64,000 nt of DNA from an uncultured Prevotellaceae bacterium (GTDB lineage Bacteria > Bacteroidota > Bacteroidia > Bacteroidales > Bacteroidaceae), in assembly GCA_900318775.1 (NCBI GenBank), contig ONLY01000011.1, positions 1 to 64,000 on the forward strand, in the 5' to 3' direction. Below the pieces are notes generated by a model. That model saw only the letters and a list, made by a program, of their open reading frames with translations, was not told the DNA's origin and ran no database searches. How positions within the stretch are numbered: the stretch's first letter is position 1; the number at the start of each line of letters is the position of its first letter. The translations under genes and the position numbers were made by a program. Of this stretch, positions 1 through 9,614 are shown piece after piece.

Positions 1-120
1 GTTCAACATAAATTTTAATGATTAATTATATGGAGTGATTAGATGATAATTATATGTTTATTCAACATTAATTACCATTAATTGGAACATTAATTTTTCA
101 TTAATTATATTACTCCAGAG
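1..120. repeat. AT-rich intergenic repeats
   Basis: This stretch has no credible gene. It is very AT-rich and made of recurring CATTAAT/ATTAATTA blocks, with TTCAACAT appearing twice (near the start and near 60). TGGAGT near 30 and ACTCCA near 111 form a loose inverted pair. It may be a fold-back intergenic element or the flank of a gene outside the window; the edge prevents a decision. Confidence 0.4.
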
Positions 121-149
121 GTTCGAGCCAGGCGGTGGGGACGAAGGGG

Positions 150-225
150 ATAGTTGACAGTTGATAGTTGACTGTTGATAGTTGACAGGTGATAGGTGAG
201 ATGTAAGGGTGATAGGTGAGGTGTG
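150..225. repeat. 14-bp degenerate tandem repeat
   Basis: Units of the type ATAGTTGACAGTTG begin at 150, 164 and 178. They continue as degenerate ATAGGTGAGATGTA-type units at 192 and 212, with a 6-base interruption at 206-211. The period is 14 bp with an internal 7-bp sub-period (GTTGATA/GTTGACA). The repeat lies downstream of the ettA stop and does not encode a protein. It looks like a slippage-prone minisatellite. Confidence 0.7.
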
Positions 226-234
226 AGATAAACG

Positions 235-298
235 AAAGAGAAGTGATAAGTGTGGGACGCTGCGTTACGGCAAGGTCTTGTACTTATCACTTCTCTTT
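235..298 (-). terminator. Long inverted repeat, likely ettA terminator
   Basis: A perfect 17-bp inverted repeat (235-251 and 282-298, arm AAAGAGAAGTGATAAGT) encloses a 30-nt loop. It lies just beyond the stop codon of the minus-strand ettA gene. Read on the minus strand it can fold into a strong hairpin. The A/T tract next to the arms is short, so this may be a processing or 3'-end stabilising hairpin rather than a classical intrinsic terminator. Confidence 0.55.
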
Positions 299-321
299 TG
301 TTTTATGTGTATCCAGCTTGT

Positions 322-2019
322 TTATTCATCCATGAGCTTGCGGTATCGAATGCGTTTAGGCTCTTCCAATCCGAGGCGTTTCGCTTTGTTGGCCTCGTAG
401 TCGGTGTAGGAGCCTTCGAAATAGAAGATATTGCCATCACCTTCGAAGGCGAGGATGTGGGTGCAGATGCGGTCCAGGAACCAGCGGTCGTGACTGATGA
501 CGACAGCACAGCCCGCAAAGGCTTCGAGACCTTCCTCCAATGCACGCAGCGTGTTCACGTCGATATCGTTTGTGGGTTCGTCGAGCAAAAGCACATTGCC
601 TTCCTGCTTGAGGGCTATGGCGAGGTGAAGGCGATTGCGCTCACCCCCCGAGAGGACACCGCATTTCTTTTCCTGATCTGCTCCGTTGAAGTTGAAGCGG
701 GAAAGGTAGGCACGCACATTGATGTCACGGCCTCCCATGCGGATGGTCTCATTGCCACCACTCACTACTTGATAGACAGTCTTTTCAGGGTCGATATCCT
801 TGTGCTGCTGGTCCACGTAACTGAGTTTGACCGTTTCGCCCACCTCGAAGTTGCCTGCATCTGCTTTCTCCAGCCCCATGATGAGACGGAAGAGGGTTGT
901 CTTGCCGGCTCCGTTAGGACCAATAATGCCGACGATGCCATTGGGAGGCAAATTGAAGTTAAGGTCTGTAAAGAGTGTCTTCTCTCCAAACGATTTTGCG
1001 ACGTGTTGTGCCTCAATGACTTTATTGCCGAGCCTTGGACCATTCGGAATGAAGATTTCGAGTTTTTCCTCCTTCTGTTTCTGCTCTTCATTAAGCATTT
1101 TATCGTAGGAGTTCAAACGTGCTTTACCCTTGGCTTGGCGTGCTTTTGGAGCCATGCGCACCCATTCCAGCTCGCGTTCCAATGTCTTGCGGCGCTTGGA
1201 AGCAGTTTTCTCCTCCTGTTCCATACGCTTACTCTTTTGTTCCAGCCATGAAGAGTAGTTGCCTTTCCAAGGGATACCCTCACCGCGGTCTAGCTCCAAT
1301 ATCCACTCCGATACGTCATCCAGAAAGTAGCGGTCATGGGTCACGGCGATGACCGTGCCTTCGTATTGCTGCAGGTGTTGCTCCAACCAGTCAATGCTTT
1401 CAGCATCAAGGTGGTTGGTAGGCTCGTCAAGCAGAAGCACATCAGGCTTTTGAAGCAGGAGTCGGCAAAGAGCCACACGACGGCGCTCACCACCAGAGAG
1501 GTTCTTCACGCTCCAATCGCCAGGAGGACAACGAAGGGCATCCATTGCTCGCTCCAGTTTGGAGTCCATGTTCCAGGCATCTGTTGCATCGATGATGTCC
1601 TGCAGTTCTGCTTGGCGCGTCATCAACTTCTCCATCTTGTCTGGGTCTTCGTAGTATTCAGGCTGTCCAAACTTGTCATTAATCTGGTCATATTCGGCAA
1701 GTGCATCATAGACATGCTGTACGCCTTCCATCACGTTCTCCTTGACGGTCTTTTCCTCGTTGAGAGGAGGGTCCTGTGGCAAGTAGCCAACAGTGTAGCC
1801 GGGACTCCACACTACTTCACCTTGGAATTGCTGGTCAAGACCCGCAATAATCTTCATGAGGGTAGATTTACCGGCACCATTCAAACCGATGATACCGATT
1901 TTGGCACCATAAAAGAAAGACAGGTAAATGTTCTTGAGCACTTGCTTTTGATTCTGCTGGATGGTCTTGCTCACTCCGACCATCGAGAATATCACTTTCT
2001 TGTCGTCAACTGTTGGCAT
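322..2019 (-). CDS. ettA: Energy-dependent translational throttle protein EttA (ABC-F)
   Basis: This is a soluble ABC-F ATPase of 565 aa, close to the roughly 555 aa of E. coli EttA. Family members bind the ribosomal E site and couple ATP state to early elongation. Two nucleotide-binding domains are visible. The first has Walker A GLNGAGKST (45-53), signature LSGGERRR and Walker B LLLDEPTNHLD. The second has GPNGAGKTT, LSGGERNR and LLLDEPTNDID. They are joined by a charged, Lys/Glu-rich linker typical of ABC-F proteins. There are no membrane segments. The highly conserved first domain and full length favour EttA over resistance-type ABC-F proteins such as MsrA or OptrA. nadE lies 36 bp upstream on the same strand, so the two may be co-transcribed. 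A long inverted repeat follows the stop codon. Confidence 0.93.
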   Translation of the reverse strand: MPTVDDKKVIFSMVGVSKTIQQNQKQVLKNIYLSFFYGAKIGIIGLNGAGKSTLMKIIAGLDQQFQGEVVWSPGYTVGYLPQDPPLNEEKTVKENVMEGVQHVYDALAEYDQINDKFGQPEYYEDPDKMEKLMTRQAELQDIIDATDAWNMDSKLERAMDALRCPPGDWSVKNLSGGERRRVALCRLLLQKPDVLLLDEPTNHLDAESIDWLEQHLQQYEGTVIAVTHDRYFLDDVSEWILELDRGEGIPWKGNYSSWLEQKSKRMEQEEKTASKRRKTLERELEWVRMAPKARQAKGKARLNSYDKMLNEEQKQKEEKLEIFIPNGPRLGNKVIEAQHVAKSFGEKTLFTDLNFNLPPNGIVGIIGPNGAGKTTLFRLIMGLEKADAGNFEVGETVKLSYVDQQHKDIDPEKTVYQVVSGGNETIRMGGRDINVRAYLSRFNFNGADQEKKCGVLSGGERNRLHLAIALKQEGNVLLLDEPTNDIDVNTLRALEEGLEAFAGCAVVISHDRWFLDRICTHILAFEGDGNIFYFEGSYTDYEANKAKRLGLEEPKRIRYRKLMDE

Positions 2020-2055
2020 CTTGGTATTTGCTATTTGACATTTTACATTAACTAT

Positions 2056-4059
2056 TTAGTTCTCCAAGTCGGCAAGCCAATCTGCACTGCTGGCGTCACT
2101 TGGCATACGCCAATCGCCGCGTGGAGAGAGGGACACGGAACCAACTTTAGGACCATCGGGGAGACAGCTACGCTTGAATTGCTGAGTGAAGAAACGGCGG
2201 CAGAAGGTCTGGAGCCACTTGCGAATGGTATCTTCGTCGTAGGTGCCGACTTCCATCTCTAATTCAGAAGCCTCGGCATAGGTCTGCTTGATGAAGGCCT
2301 GTTCTGCCAGATAGAGAATTTTGGCAGGACGGAAACCGAGACGGAGGAAATGATAGAGGAAGAAATCATGGAGTTCGTAAGGTCCTACGAGGTCCTCTGT
2401 CTTCTGCAAGATGGTGCCGTCGGCATCTGCCGGAATCAGTTCAGGCGAGATAGGTGTCTCGATAATGTCCAGGAGCGTTGCCTTTGAGTCCTCATCCACG
2501 CTTGTCATTGCCACCCATTTAACGAGGTACTTGACCAGTGTTTTGGGGATGGAGCAGTTGACGCCGTAGTTGGACATGTGGTCTGCATTGTAGGTGCACC
2601 ATCCAAGAGCCAATTCGCTGAGGTCTCCTGTGCCAATCACGAAACCATTACATTGGTTGGCGACATCCATCAGAATCTGTGTGCGTTCACGAGCCTGGCT
2701 GTTCTCATAAGTTACGTCATGGTTATTGAGATTGTGGCCAATGTCTATGAAGTGACGGATGCAGGCTTCCTTGATGCTAATCTCTTTGATGGTGACGTCA
2801 AGCGACTTCATCAGCGCGATAGCATTGTTGTAGGTGCGGTCTGTAGTTCCAAAGCCAGGCATGGTGACACCGATGACTTCCTTGCGTGGACGATTGAGCA
2901 AATCCATCGTTTTGACGCATACGAGCAAGGCGAGGGTAGAATCCAGTCCACCGCTGATGCCGACAACGATGCTGCGGGCACCTGTATGGACAATGCGCTT
3001 GGCAAGTCCTGAAGTCTGGATGGAGAAGATTTCCTCGCAGCGTTCATTGAGTGCACCACCACCCGGAACGAAGGGGTGAGGATTGACCCAACGTGTCAAT
3101 TCAAAGTTGTAGGATGGGTTGACGGTCTGGCATTGGATATCCGTTATTGGCAATTGGTTTGCACAAGTGTTGGAAGAATTCCTGTTTAGGCATTTGATGT
3201 TCCGTGCATTCTCCGAGAAGGTCGTATTATGGCGACGCTCTGTGAGCAGACGCTCTGTGTCAATTTCGCTGATAATCAACTGCTCTTCGAGGCAGAAACG
3301 TTTGCTGCGGGCAATGAGAGAGCCGTTTTCATAGATAAGGGCATTGCCTGCATAGACGACATCCTGTGTGGATTCCCCGAACCCACTGGAGCTATATACA
3401 TATCCCGCAATGCAGCGCGCACTCTGTTGGCTAATAAGCGAGAGCAGGTATTGGTTCTTGCCAATAAGTTCATTAGAAGCGCTCAAATTGAAAATGATTT
3501 CAGCGCCTTTCAAGGCCAGTTCGCTGCTGGGGGGCACTGGTGCCCAGAGGTCTTCGCAGAGTTCGATGCCGAAAGTGGTCTTCTGTGTGTGGAAAAGCAA
3601 GTTGCGTCCGAAAGGTACACTCTGAGCACAGAGGTGAATCTGTGTGTCGTCGATAGTAGTAGCGGATGCAAACCAGCGTTGCTCATAGAACTCCTTGTAG
3701 TTGGGCAGGTATGTCTTGGGCACGACACCGAGGATTTTTCCCTCTTGTACTACTACTGCACAATTCATCAGCAGGCCACCAATCATGACGGGCATGCCCA
3801 CCAAGGTGATGATTTGCAAGGAACGTGTAAAGTCAAGGAGTTTGAAAAGACTCTCCTCGCATTTTTCAAGCAGCAGCTGCTGACCAAAAAGGTCACCGCA
3901 GCTATAGCCGCTGATGCTGAGCTCCGGGAAGACGATAATTTCTACACCTTTACCTTCTGCCTGCACAATGAGGCTTTCGATTTGCTGGATGTTGTAGGTG
4001 CAGTCTGCCACCTTTAGAGAAGGAATGGCTGACGCGACTTTGACAAAACCGTAATTCAT
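2056..4059 (-). CDS. nadE: Glutamine-dependent NAD+ synthase
   Basis: This 667-aa two-domain enzyme converts deamido-NAD to NAD+ with glutamine as nitrogen donor, the last step of NAD biosynthesis. The N-terminal nitrilase-like glutaminase domain shows the catalytic triad: Glu46 in FPELSISGY, Lys115 in VPKTYLPNY and Cys168 in GIELCEDLW. The C-terminal synthetase domain has the ATP-pyrophosphatase loop ISGGLDS (368-374). The C-terminus (PDGPKVGSVSLSPRGDWRMP) is typical of glutamine-dependent NadE. The length matches the glutamine-dependent form rather than the roughly 275-aa ammonia-dependent form. The gene sits 36 bp upstream of ettA on the same strand. No unusual features were seen. Confidence 0.95.
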   Translation of the reverse strand: MNYGFVKVASAIPSLKVADCTYNIQQIESLIVQAEGKGVEIIVFPELSISGYSCGDLFGQQLLLEKCEESLFKLLDFTRSLQIITLVGMPVMIGGLLMNCAVVVQEGKILGVVPKTYLPNYKEFYEQRWFASATTIDDTQIHLCAQSVPFGRNLLFHTQKTTFGIELCEDLWAPVPPSSELALKGAEIIFNLSASNELIGKNQYLLSLISQQSARCIAGYVYSSSGFGESTQDVVYAGNALIYENGSLIARSKRFCLEEQLIISEIDTERLLTERRHNTTFSENARNIKCLNRNSSNTCANQLPITDIQCQTVNPSYNFELTRWVNPHPFVPGGGALNERCEEIFSIQTSGLAKRIVHTGARSIVVGISGGLDSTLALLVCVKTMDLLNRPRKEVIGVTMPGFGTTDRTYNNAIALMKSLDVTIKEISIKEACIRHFIDIGHNLNNHDVTYENSQARERTQILMDVANQCNGFVIGTGDLSELALGWCTYNADHMSNYGVNCSIPKTLVKYLVKWVAMTSVDEDSKATLLDIIETPISPELIPADADGTILQKTEDLVGPYELHDFFLYHFLRLGFRPAKILYLAEQAFIKQTYAEASELEMEVGTYDEDTIRKWLQTFCRRFFTQQFKRSCLPDGPKVGSVSLSPRGDWRMPSDASSADWLADLEN

Positions 4060-4136
4060 CTTATTAATTATTTACAATATCTTCATATATGATTAATGCT
4101 CAACCCATCGGTGTTCAGATGAGCATGCCTGGTATC

Positions 4137-6728
4137 CTACTTGCTATTGATGGTGATGGTGGCAGGCTTCAAGCCCTTTCCTGTCACTTGAATCGTAGCC
4201 GTTCCGATTTGTCCATTGCTTTGGATGCCGATGGCGAGTTGGCCGTGAAAGGCTTTCATCGTAGGCTTTGTGAACACTTCGGTGCTCGTTGCATCACCGT
4301 TGCAGATGCCCTTGAAACGAGCTGCTCCAGATACGCTGACGTTGATTCGATTGTCTGCATCAGGAACGAGGTTGCCCTCTTTGTCAAGTATGTTGACTGT
4401 AATGAACGTCATGTCCTCGCCATCAGCCTTGAGAGGCTTGATGTCGGTGCCTAAGTCACCTGTAAGCTGGATTTGGGATGCTGCTCCAGCCGTTCTGACG
4501 GTCTGAGTACCAGCCTGATTCCCATTCGCATCATAGACGACCACTTTCAGTTCGCCTGGTTCATACTTCACGTTGTTCCAACGGAGACGGTAGCGGTCCA
4601 TGCATGGGTCGTTGATATCTGTGATACGCCCATCTTTACCGGATGGAGTCTTCGCTGTTGTGTTCTTGCTGATTCTTCCTTGCGATTTTCCGTTCACAAA
4701 CAGTTCAGCGGTAGGGTAGTTGGTGTAGCAATAAACAGGAGTCACTTCACCTTCGCGGCCAGGCCATGTCCAGTGGGGCAGCAAATGAATGGTTGCCTCT
4801 TCCTTGTTCCAATGGGAACGGTAGAGATAGTAGCGGTCTTTAGGCAGGCCTGCAAGGTCAAAGATGCCAAAATAAGAGGAGCGGCTTGGCCAGTATCCAT
4901 CATAAGGAGTTGGTTCGCCAAGGTAGTCAAAACCTGTCCACACGAACTCGCCAATCACCCAATCGATGTCATCTTGCAGAAGCCAGTCATCTTCTGGCAC
5001 ATTGGACCACCAGCAAGCTTCTGTATCATAGGCAGAGCATTGCCCATCCTCGTATGCCTTGCCGTCGTAGCGGTTTACGGGGAATTTGTACACGCCTCTC
5101 GAAGAGACTGTCGAAGCCGTCTCGCTGCCTAAGATGAAGCCGTGACGCAGTTTCTCATGCGCAGCTTGATAGCGGTGGGTGCGGTAGTTGATGCCTGGAA
5201 TGTCCAGCACCTGTGCAAAGCCAGAAGAGATGGCATTGTCGATGCGGTCCATACCCGATGTCACAGGACGGGTAGGGTCGATGCTGTGAACAAAATCCTG
5301 CATCTCGCGTGTCATGCGATTGCCCTCCTTGGCCCCCTGTTCTGGAATCTCATTGCCGATGGACCACATCACGATGGAAGGGTGGAGACGATGGGCAAGG
5401 ACAAGGTTCTGGAGGTCGCGTCGCCACCAATCCTTGTAAAAGCGACTATAGCCGTTCTTGCATTTAGGCCACTGCCACATGTCGAAACTCTCAGCCATCA
5501 CCATCATGCCGAGTGAGTCATAGACTTCCATTTGCATCTGTGAGGGCGTGTTGTGAGACGTGCGGATGGCGTCACATCCCATGCTCTTCAGCAGTTCCAC
5601 CTGACGGATGAGGGCTGCCTTGTTGACAGCAGTACCAATCATGCCGAGGTCGTGATGCAGGCAGACACCCTTGATTTTGCGGGTTTCTCCATTCAGCATG
5701 AAGCCACCATCTGCATTCACCTCGATAGTTCTGATACCATACTTCACAGTCTTCGTGTCGAGCACCTTTCCCATGCCGCCATCTGCTATAATGCTGACGG
5801 TGAGGTCATAAAGCTGTGGGTGTTCTGGTGACCAGCATTTCACATCTTCCAATGTCAGTTCTGCAGTGGCGTTAGCACATTCAGGTGCATCGACATTTAC
5901 GATTTTCATCTTTATGGCCTTGCCATGTGAATACATGCGAGTATATTTAGAGGCAATGGGTTTCACATCAATTGTCTGGCCATTTGTGGAGAAACGTACC
6001 ACGCAATTCGTTTTGTAGTCACTCTCAATGTCTGCTGAAAGTTTGATGGTGGCAGCATTCTCTGCCCATCTCCATTCTTTGGTTTCTACATTGATGCCCC
6101 AATCTCGGAGGTGAGTCGTTCCTGTCTGAATGAGCGTGACAGGACGGTAGAGACCAGCTCCGGGATACCAGCGGCTGCTTTCTTCTACGTTCTGGAGGTG
6201 CACCGCTAATGTGTTAGGCGAACCATCCTTGTTTACAAAAGGCGTGACATCAATATTGAATGGTGTATATCCATATTTCCATTCACCAGCTTTCTTTCCA
6301 TTCACATACACGACCGGTTCTGCCATCGCTCCATCGAAGTTGAGAACAACATGCTGACTTTCCTTGTCCACTTTGAAGGTGGTGCGATACCAGCCTTTTC
6401 CAATCCAAGGGAGAGCGCCTGAACGTCCTGTTTTCTCAGAAGCTTGCTTCTCGCCATTCTGTTCGATAGCCACCGTCTGTTTGTCTATCTCTTTGTCGAA
6501 GGGTCCGCTGATAGCCCAGTCATGAGGGACTTGTACGGTTTGCCAGTTTCTGTCATTGAATCCCACTAAAGATGGCGCTATTGCGCTTATGGGGGCATAT
6601 TTCTCGCCACGCGAGAACTTCCAGCCATCACGCAGCACCGTTTCAGTCCGTTGTGCCGAGGTGGTGAGAGCTGTGGCAGTCATTCCTAACCACAATAGGC
6701 TTTTGAGTTTGTTACGATAAATAGTCAT
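4137..6728 (-). CDS. Secreted GH2 family glycosidase (beta-galactosidase-like)
   Basis: This is an 863-aa exported glycoside hydrolase of family 2. It has an N-terminal signal peptide (MTIYRNKLKSLLWLGMTATA, cleavage near TTSAQ). A jelly-roll sugar-binding domain follows (about 30-200, with WYPGAGLYRPV), then an immunoglobulin-like domain (about 205-335) and the TIM barrel (about 340-620). Predicted acid/base is Glu460 (WSIGNE) and nucleophile is Glu536 (ILGSET). The C-terminal Ig-like domains (about 640-863) resemble DUF4982 and GH2-C modules of Bacteroidetes beta-galactosidases. The substrate cannot be fixed from sequence; beta-galactosidase is likeliest, beta-mannosidase or glucuronidase less so. 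It lies 18 bp downstream of the GH43 gene on the same strand, so they probably act on one plant or host glycan. No SusC/SusD pair is visible nearby. Confidence 0.88.
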   Translation of the reverse strand: MTIYRNKLKSLLWLGMTATALTTSAQRTETVLRDGWKFSRGEKYAPISAIAPSLVGFNDRNWQTVQVPHDWAISGPFDKEIDKQTVAIEQNGEKQASEKTGRSGALPWIGKGWYRTTFKVDKESQHVVLNFDGAMAEPVVYVNGKKAGEWKYGYTPFNIDVTPFVNKDGSPNTLAVHLQNVEESSRWYPGAGLYRPVTLIQTGTTHLRDWGINVETKEWRWAENAATIKLSADIESDYKTNCVVRFSTNGQTIDVKPIASKYTRMYSHGKAIKMKIVNVDAPECANATAELTLEDVKCWSPEHPQLYDLTVSIIADGGMGKVLDTKTVKYGIRTIEVNADGGFMLNGETRKIKGVCLHHDLGMIGTAVNKAALIRQVELLKSMGCDAIRTSHNTPSQMQMEVYDSLGMMVMAESFDMWQWPKCKNGYSRFYKDWWRRDLQNLVLAHRLHPSIVMWSIGNEIPEQGAKEGNRMTREMQDFVHSIDPTRPVTSGMDRIDNAISSGFAQVLDIPGINYRTHRYQAAHEKLRHGFILGSETASTVSSRGVYKFPVNRYDGKAYEDGQCSAYDTEACWWSNVPEDDWLLQDDIDWVIGEFVWTGFDYLGEPTPYDGYWPSRSSYFGIFDLAGLPKDRYYLYRSHWNKEEATIHLLPHWTWPGREGEVTPVYCYTNYPTAELFVNGKSQGRISKNTTAKTPSGKDGRITDINDPCMDRYRLRWNNVKYEPGELKVVVYDANGNQAGTQTVRTAGAASQIQLTGDLGTDIKPLKADGEDMTFITVNILDKEGNLVPDADNRINVSVSGAARFKGICNGDATSTEVFTKPTMKAFHGQLAIGIQSNGQIGTATIQVTGKGLKPATITINSK

Positions 6729-6746
6729 ATTAGCATAAAATAGGTG

Positions 6747-9614
6747 TTAGTATTTCTGATAGATTGTATAGTCTGTAAGTTTTACCCACGAGGGATTATC
6801 ATTGTAGGTCGTCTGATAGGCACCCACTTTTAAGGCCTGAGCTTTTACCGTGAGGGGAGAACCAGGCATATTGTTCCAAGTTTTTCCGTCCTTGCTGGTT
6901 CTGGCGAAGAGTTTGTCACCACGACGTTCAAACTGGATGTGGGTGTCATAGTCATATCCCTTATAGTTGGGGAACTGCGGGCGTCCGCGTTCACTCAGTA
7001 CAGTAAGCATGTTGCCGCAATTATAGAGAGGGAATGCTCCTAATTGATAATAAGTGTTGCCGTCAGCGATGAGAATGCCTCCTTCGTTGTAGCCTTTTAC
7101 GTTGTGGGAGGAAAGCCCTTCCATGTCAGCAACAGTTGCCATCACCACAAAGTCGCCTGCCACTTCCTTATACACCATGCCTCCATTCTCCAGCGGAGCA
7201 TCGTTAAAGTTTCCCGATTGTGTGGAGAGTGTGAACTCAGCATTCTTCTCAAAGACAGGCTTCATCTCTGGCGAGAGGGCGAACTTGCTGTCGGGGTCAA
7301 TCTCCTCAAAGTCGTCATCACCAAGGGATGGTGTGTCAAAGCGGTTCCCCAATTGATAGGTATGTTCTATCTCTTCTGCAGGCATTGCTGCAGGCAAGAT
7401 GGCCAGAGCATTGAGATAGCCCATGAAGTTGTTGGTTCCGGCACCATCTGCACCAATCGTGATGCGTCCATCAGGGCGAACCATCAGGAAGTTGTTCTTC
7501 TCCTTCAGCAGTTTACCGTTCAGATAGACACGTTCCATCCATCCGTCGAAAGTGATGACCCAGAACTGCCATTTGCCTTCACCCTCCTTGATTTCCCTGG
7601 GTGCTCCGCTGCTTTCGAAAGAGCCATTGTGGTTGATGAGTCCAGTTGACGGGTCAGTACCGAGTCGAAACTCTGTTGTGGCGAGGTCTGCACGAGAAGA
7701 GGAGAGTGATGCTACCGTTGATACAGGACCTACCTTTGTGCTGAGCACCCATGCTGCAATCGTATAAGGGGAATTATAGCGGTAGGTTGCAGGAAGCGTC
7801 CTCTCGCTGACTAACTGTTGGGTACCATTGAAGAAGAGTCCCCATTTGCCCTCTTTCACACGGGCGTGGATAGGCTTGTTGGCCTTGAAGGTCATGGAGG
7901 TGCGGTTGAAGTCTCCTGTGCCAAATTGTACTTCTGTCACGTCGAAGGGTGCTGTTTTCCCTTGGGCCAAGACATCCACATTGAAATTCATAAGAGCAGC
8001 GATGTCTGTTCGCTCACTCGATTCCACATCCTTCTTGTGCATACCCGGATAGCCGTCATTGCTTTCAGCCTTTGTCTCGGGCAAGACAGGAGCTTTTGCC
8101 CAAACTTTCACGTTCCAGATGGCAGGCATATGCCCGTTCTTCTGGGTGTCAGTGATGCGGATGCGGATGTATCGTGCCTTCATGGCTCCCCGGTCTATCA
8201 TCGGAGAGCCTTGTATGGTATTGTCTGTACGGTCTGCATAGCATGTCCAGCTCTGCCCGTCTATCGACGTTTCAATCTTGTACTGATAGAAGAATGTGGC
8301 ATATTCAAACTGAGTCCACACTTCGTTGAACTTCATCGGTTTCCCAAGGTCAATCTGAATCCATTCGTCATGCTTCTTGCCGTCCCAATTGCAGCGTCTT
8401 GCTTTCCACAGGGTAGCGTTGTTGTCATCTACCGCATATTCAGGCTTGAACCAGTCGTCATAATAGGAAGAGGCTGTAACCTTCGCTCCATAGGCAAGGT
8501 TTCTGTACTTCGATGCACTCTTGAATAGATTGACGTTCTGCGCATTGTGCGTTGGAATAACGGGGAGAATGTTTCCCTGTGCATCAAACTTCAGTTCATC
8601 AATACACACCTGTCGGTTGAAGCCATGAATGGACTTCGGGTTGTTGTGGCGGTGATAGACGATATAGTATTTACCTTCTATCTCAATGATGGAGTGATGG
8701 CCTGGGCCATGCACCGTTTCATCTTGATTAGTCGTTAGCAGCTCACCTTTGTATTCAAACGGTCCCATGGGGCCAACGGTAGATGTGGCGTACTGCACGC
8801 GGTATGTGTCCGTATGGCAAGAGCCCGATGAGTAAGTAAAGTAATAGATGCCGTCCCTCTTAAACACAAAGGGAGCTTCGAACACATCCTTCAGCTCTGT
8901 GTTAGGAATGAGCCGTTTTTCTGTGAAGAATTCATCTGCGGCGATGGGGAAGGGACGGTTCTCGTTCCAACGGCGGGCATCCTTCGCAAGATTGTCAGAG
9001 AGAGAGCTCAAGTCGAAATCGCCATCCTTGAGTTTGGCGGCACCGCATCCGAACCCATTGTAGATGCCCCATGTGGTGAAGTAGAGGTACTGGCTCTTGT
9101 CATCATCCACAAAGAGTTGTGGGTCGAGGGTGATGACATTGTGGATGTATCGGTCGGGCACCATCACCGCATCTTCTTTTCCGAGAATGTTGTGCCACGG
9201 GCCAATTGGAGAATCACTCTCTCCTATGTTGATGTTGCATGGTTCACAATAGTAATAGCGAAACTTCCCATTCGGTTGCTGTACCACATCTGGAGCCCAT
9301 ACCACCTCTGTGGTAGGCCAGTTCATCACGATGTTTTTCCAGTTGACAAAGTCCTTGCTCACCCACACTTGAGCAGGGCCATATCCGTTGCCTGTACCGT
9401 CGGTAGTGGCATACAGATAGTAGGTATCGCCAAACTTCCTGATGGTAGGGTCAGCGAAGTAGCCCGGAATAAAGGGATTTGCGTTTCCCGGTGCATTCCA
9501 GGCGGTGCCCATGACGGGTGATGGTGTGTACTCTTTCGGTCTTTGCTGGGCGGACAACGTGGTTGAAGCCATCAGCAGGAGCGGTAAAACAATTCCTTTC
9601 ATAAATCTTTTCAT
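6747..9614 (-). CDS. Secreted multidomain GH43 glycosidase (xylosidase/arabinofuranosidase type)
   Basis: The chosen start gives MKRFMKGIVLPLLLMAST, a good signal peptide; an ATG six codons upstream is possible. The protein is about 955 aa. Its five-bladed propeller GH43 domain (about 40-375) shows the expected acidic triad: Asp in YFADPTIRK, Asp in ITLDPQLF and Glu in DVFEAPFVF. An F5/8-type C (CBM32-like) domain follows (about 385-525, with KPEYAVDDNNATLW and WIQIDLG). Next is a LamG/concanavalin-like domain (about 560-765). The last domain (about 795-955, GGMVYKEVAGDFVV) resembles DUF1349/GH43 C2. GH43 enzymes cleave xylosyl or arabinosyl side groups; the exact substrate is not decidable here. 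The gene is followed at 18 bp by the GH2 enzyme, so they probably form one transcript. Confidence 0.88.
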   Translation of the reverse strand: MKRFMKGIVLPLLLMASTTLSAQQRPKEYTPSPVMGTAWNAPGNANPFIPGYFADPTIRKFGDTYYLYATTDGTGNGYGPAQVWVSKDFVNWKNIVMNWPTTEVVWAPDVVQQPNGKFRYYYCEPCNINIGESDSPIGPWHNILGKEDAVMVPDRYIHNVITLDPQLFVDDDKSQYLYFTTWGIYNGFGCGAAKLKDGDFDLSSLSDNLAKDARRWNENRPFPIAADEFFTEKRLIPNTELKDVFEAPFVFKRDGIYYFTYSSGSCHTDTYRVQYATSTVGPMGPFEYKGELLTTNQDETVHGPGHHSIIEIEGKYYIVYHRHNNPKSIHGFNRQVCIDELKFDAQGNILPVIPTHNAQNVNLFKSASKYRNLAYGAKVTASSYYDDWFKPEYAVDDNNATLWKARRCNWDGKKHDEWIQIDLGKPMKFNEVWTQFEYATFFYQYKIETSIDGQSWTCYADRTDNTIQGSPMIDRGAMKARYIRIRITDTQKNGHMPAIWNVKVWAKAPVLPETKAESNDGYPGMHKKDVESSERTDIAALMNFNVDVLAQGKTAPFDVTEVQFGTGDFNRTSMTFKANKPIHARVKEGKWGLFFNGTQQLVSERTLPATYRYNSPYTIAAWVLSTKVGPVSTVASLSSSRADLATTEFRLGTDPSTGLINHNGSFESSGAPREIKEGEGKWQFWVITFDGWMERVYLNGKLLKEKNNFLMVRPDGRITIGADGAGTNNFMGYLNALAILPAAMPAEEIEHTYQLGNRFDTPSLGDDDFEEIDPDSKFALSPEMKPVFEKNAEFTLSTQSGNFNDAPLENGGMVYKEVAGDFVVMATVADMEGLSSHNVKGYNEGGILIADGNTYYQLGAFPLYNCGNMLTVLSERGRPQFPNYKGYDYDTHIQFERRGDKLFARTSKDGKTWNNMPGSPLTVKAQALKVGAYQTTYNDNPSWVKLTDYTIYQKY

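Noticed and set aside
150-225. CRISPR array near the window start
   Set aside because: Directly adjacent 14-bp units without spacers are a tandem repeat.
250-1251. Long open frame on the plus strand opposite ettA
   Set aside because: It is antisense to a full-length, motif-complete ABC-F gene and has no recognisable domain.
2578-4017. Open frames on the plus strand opposite nadE
   Set aside because: Shadow frames of a conserved two-domain enzyme; no start signal and no family similarity.
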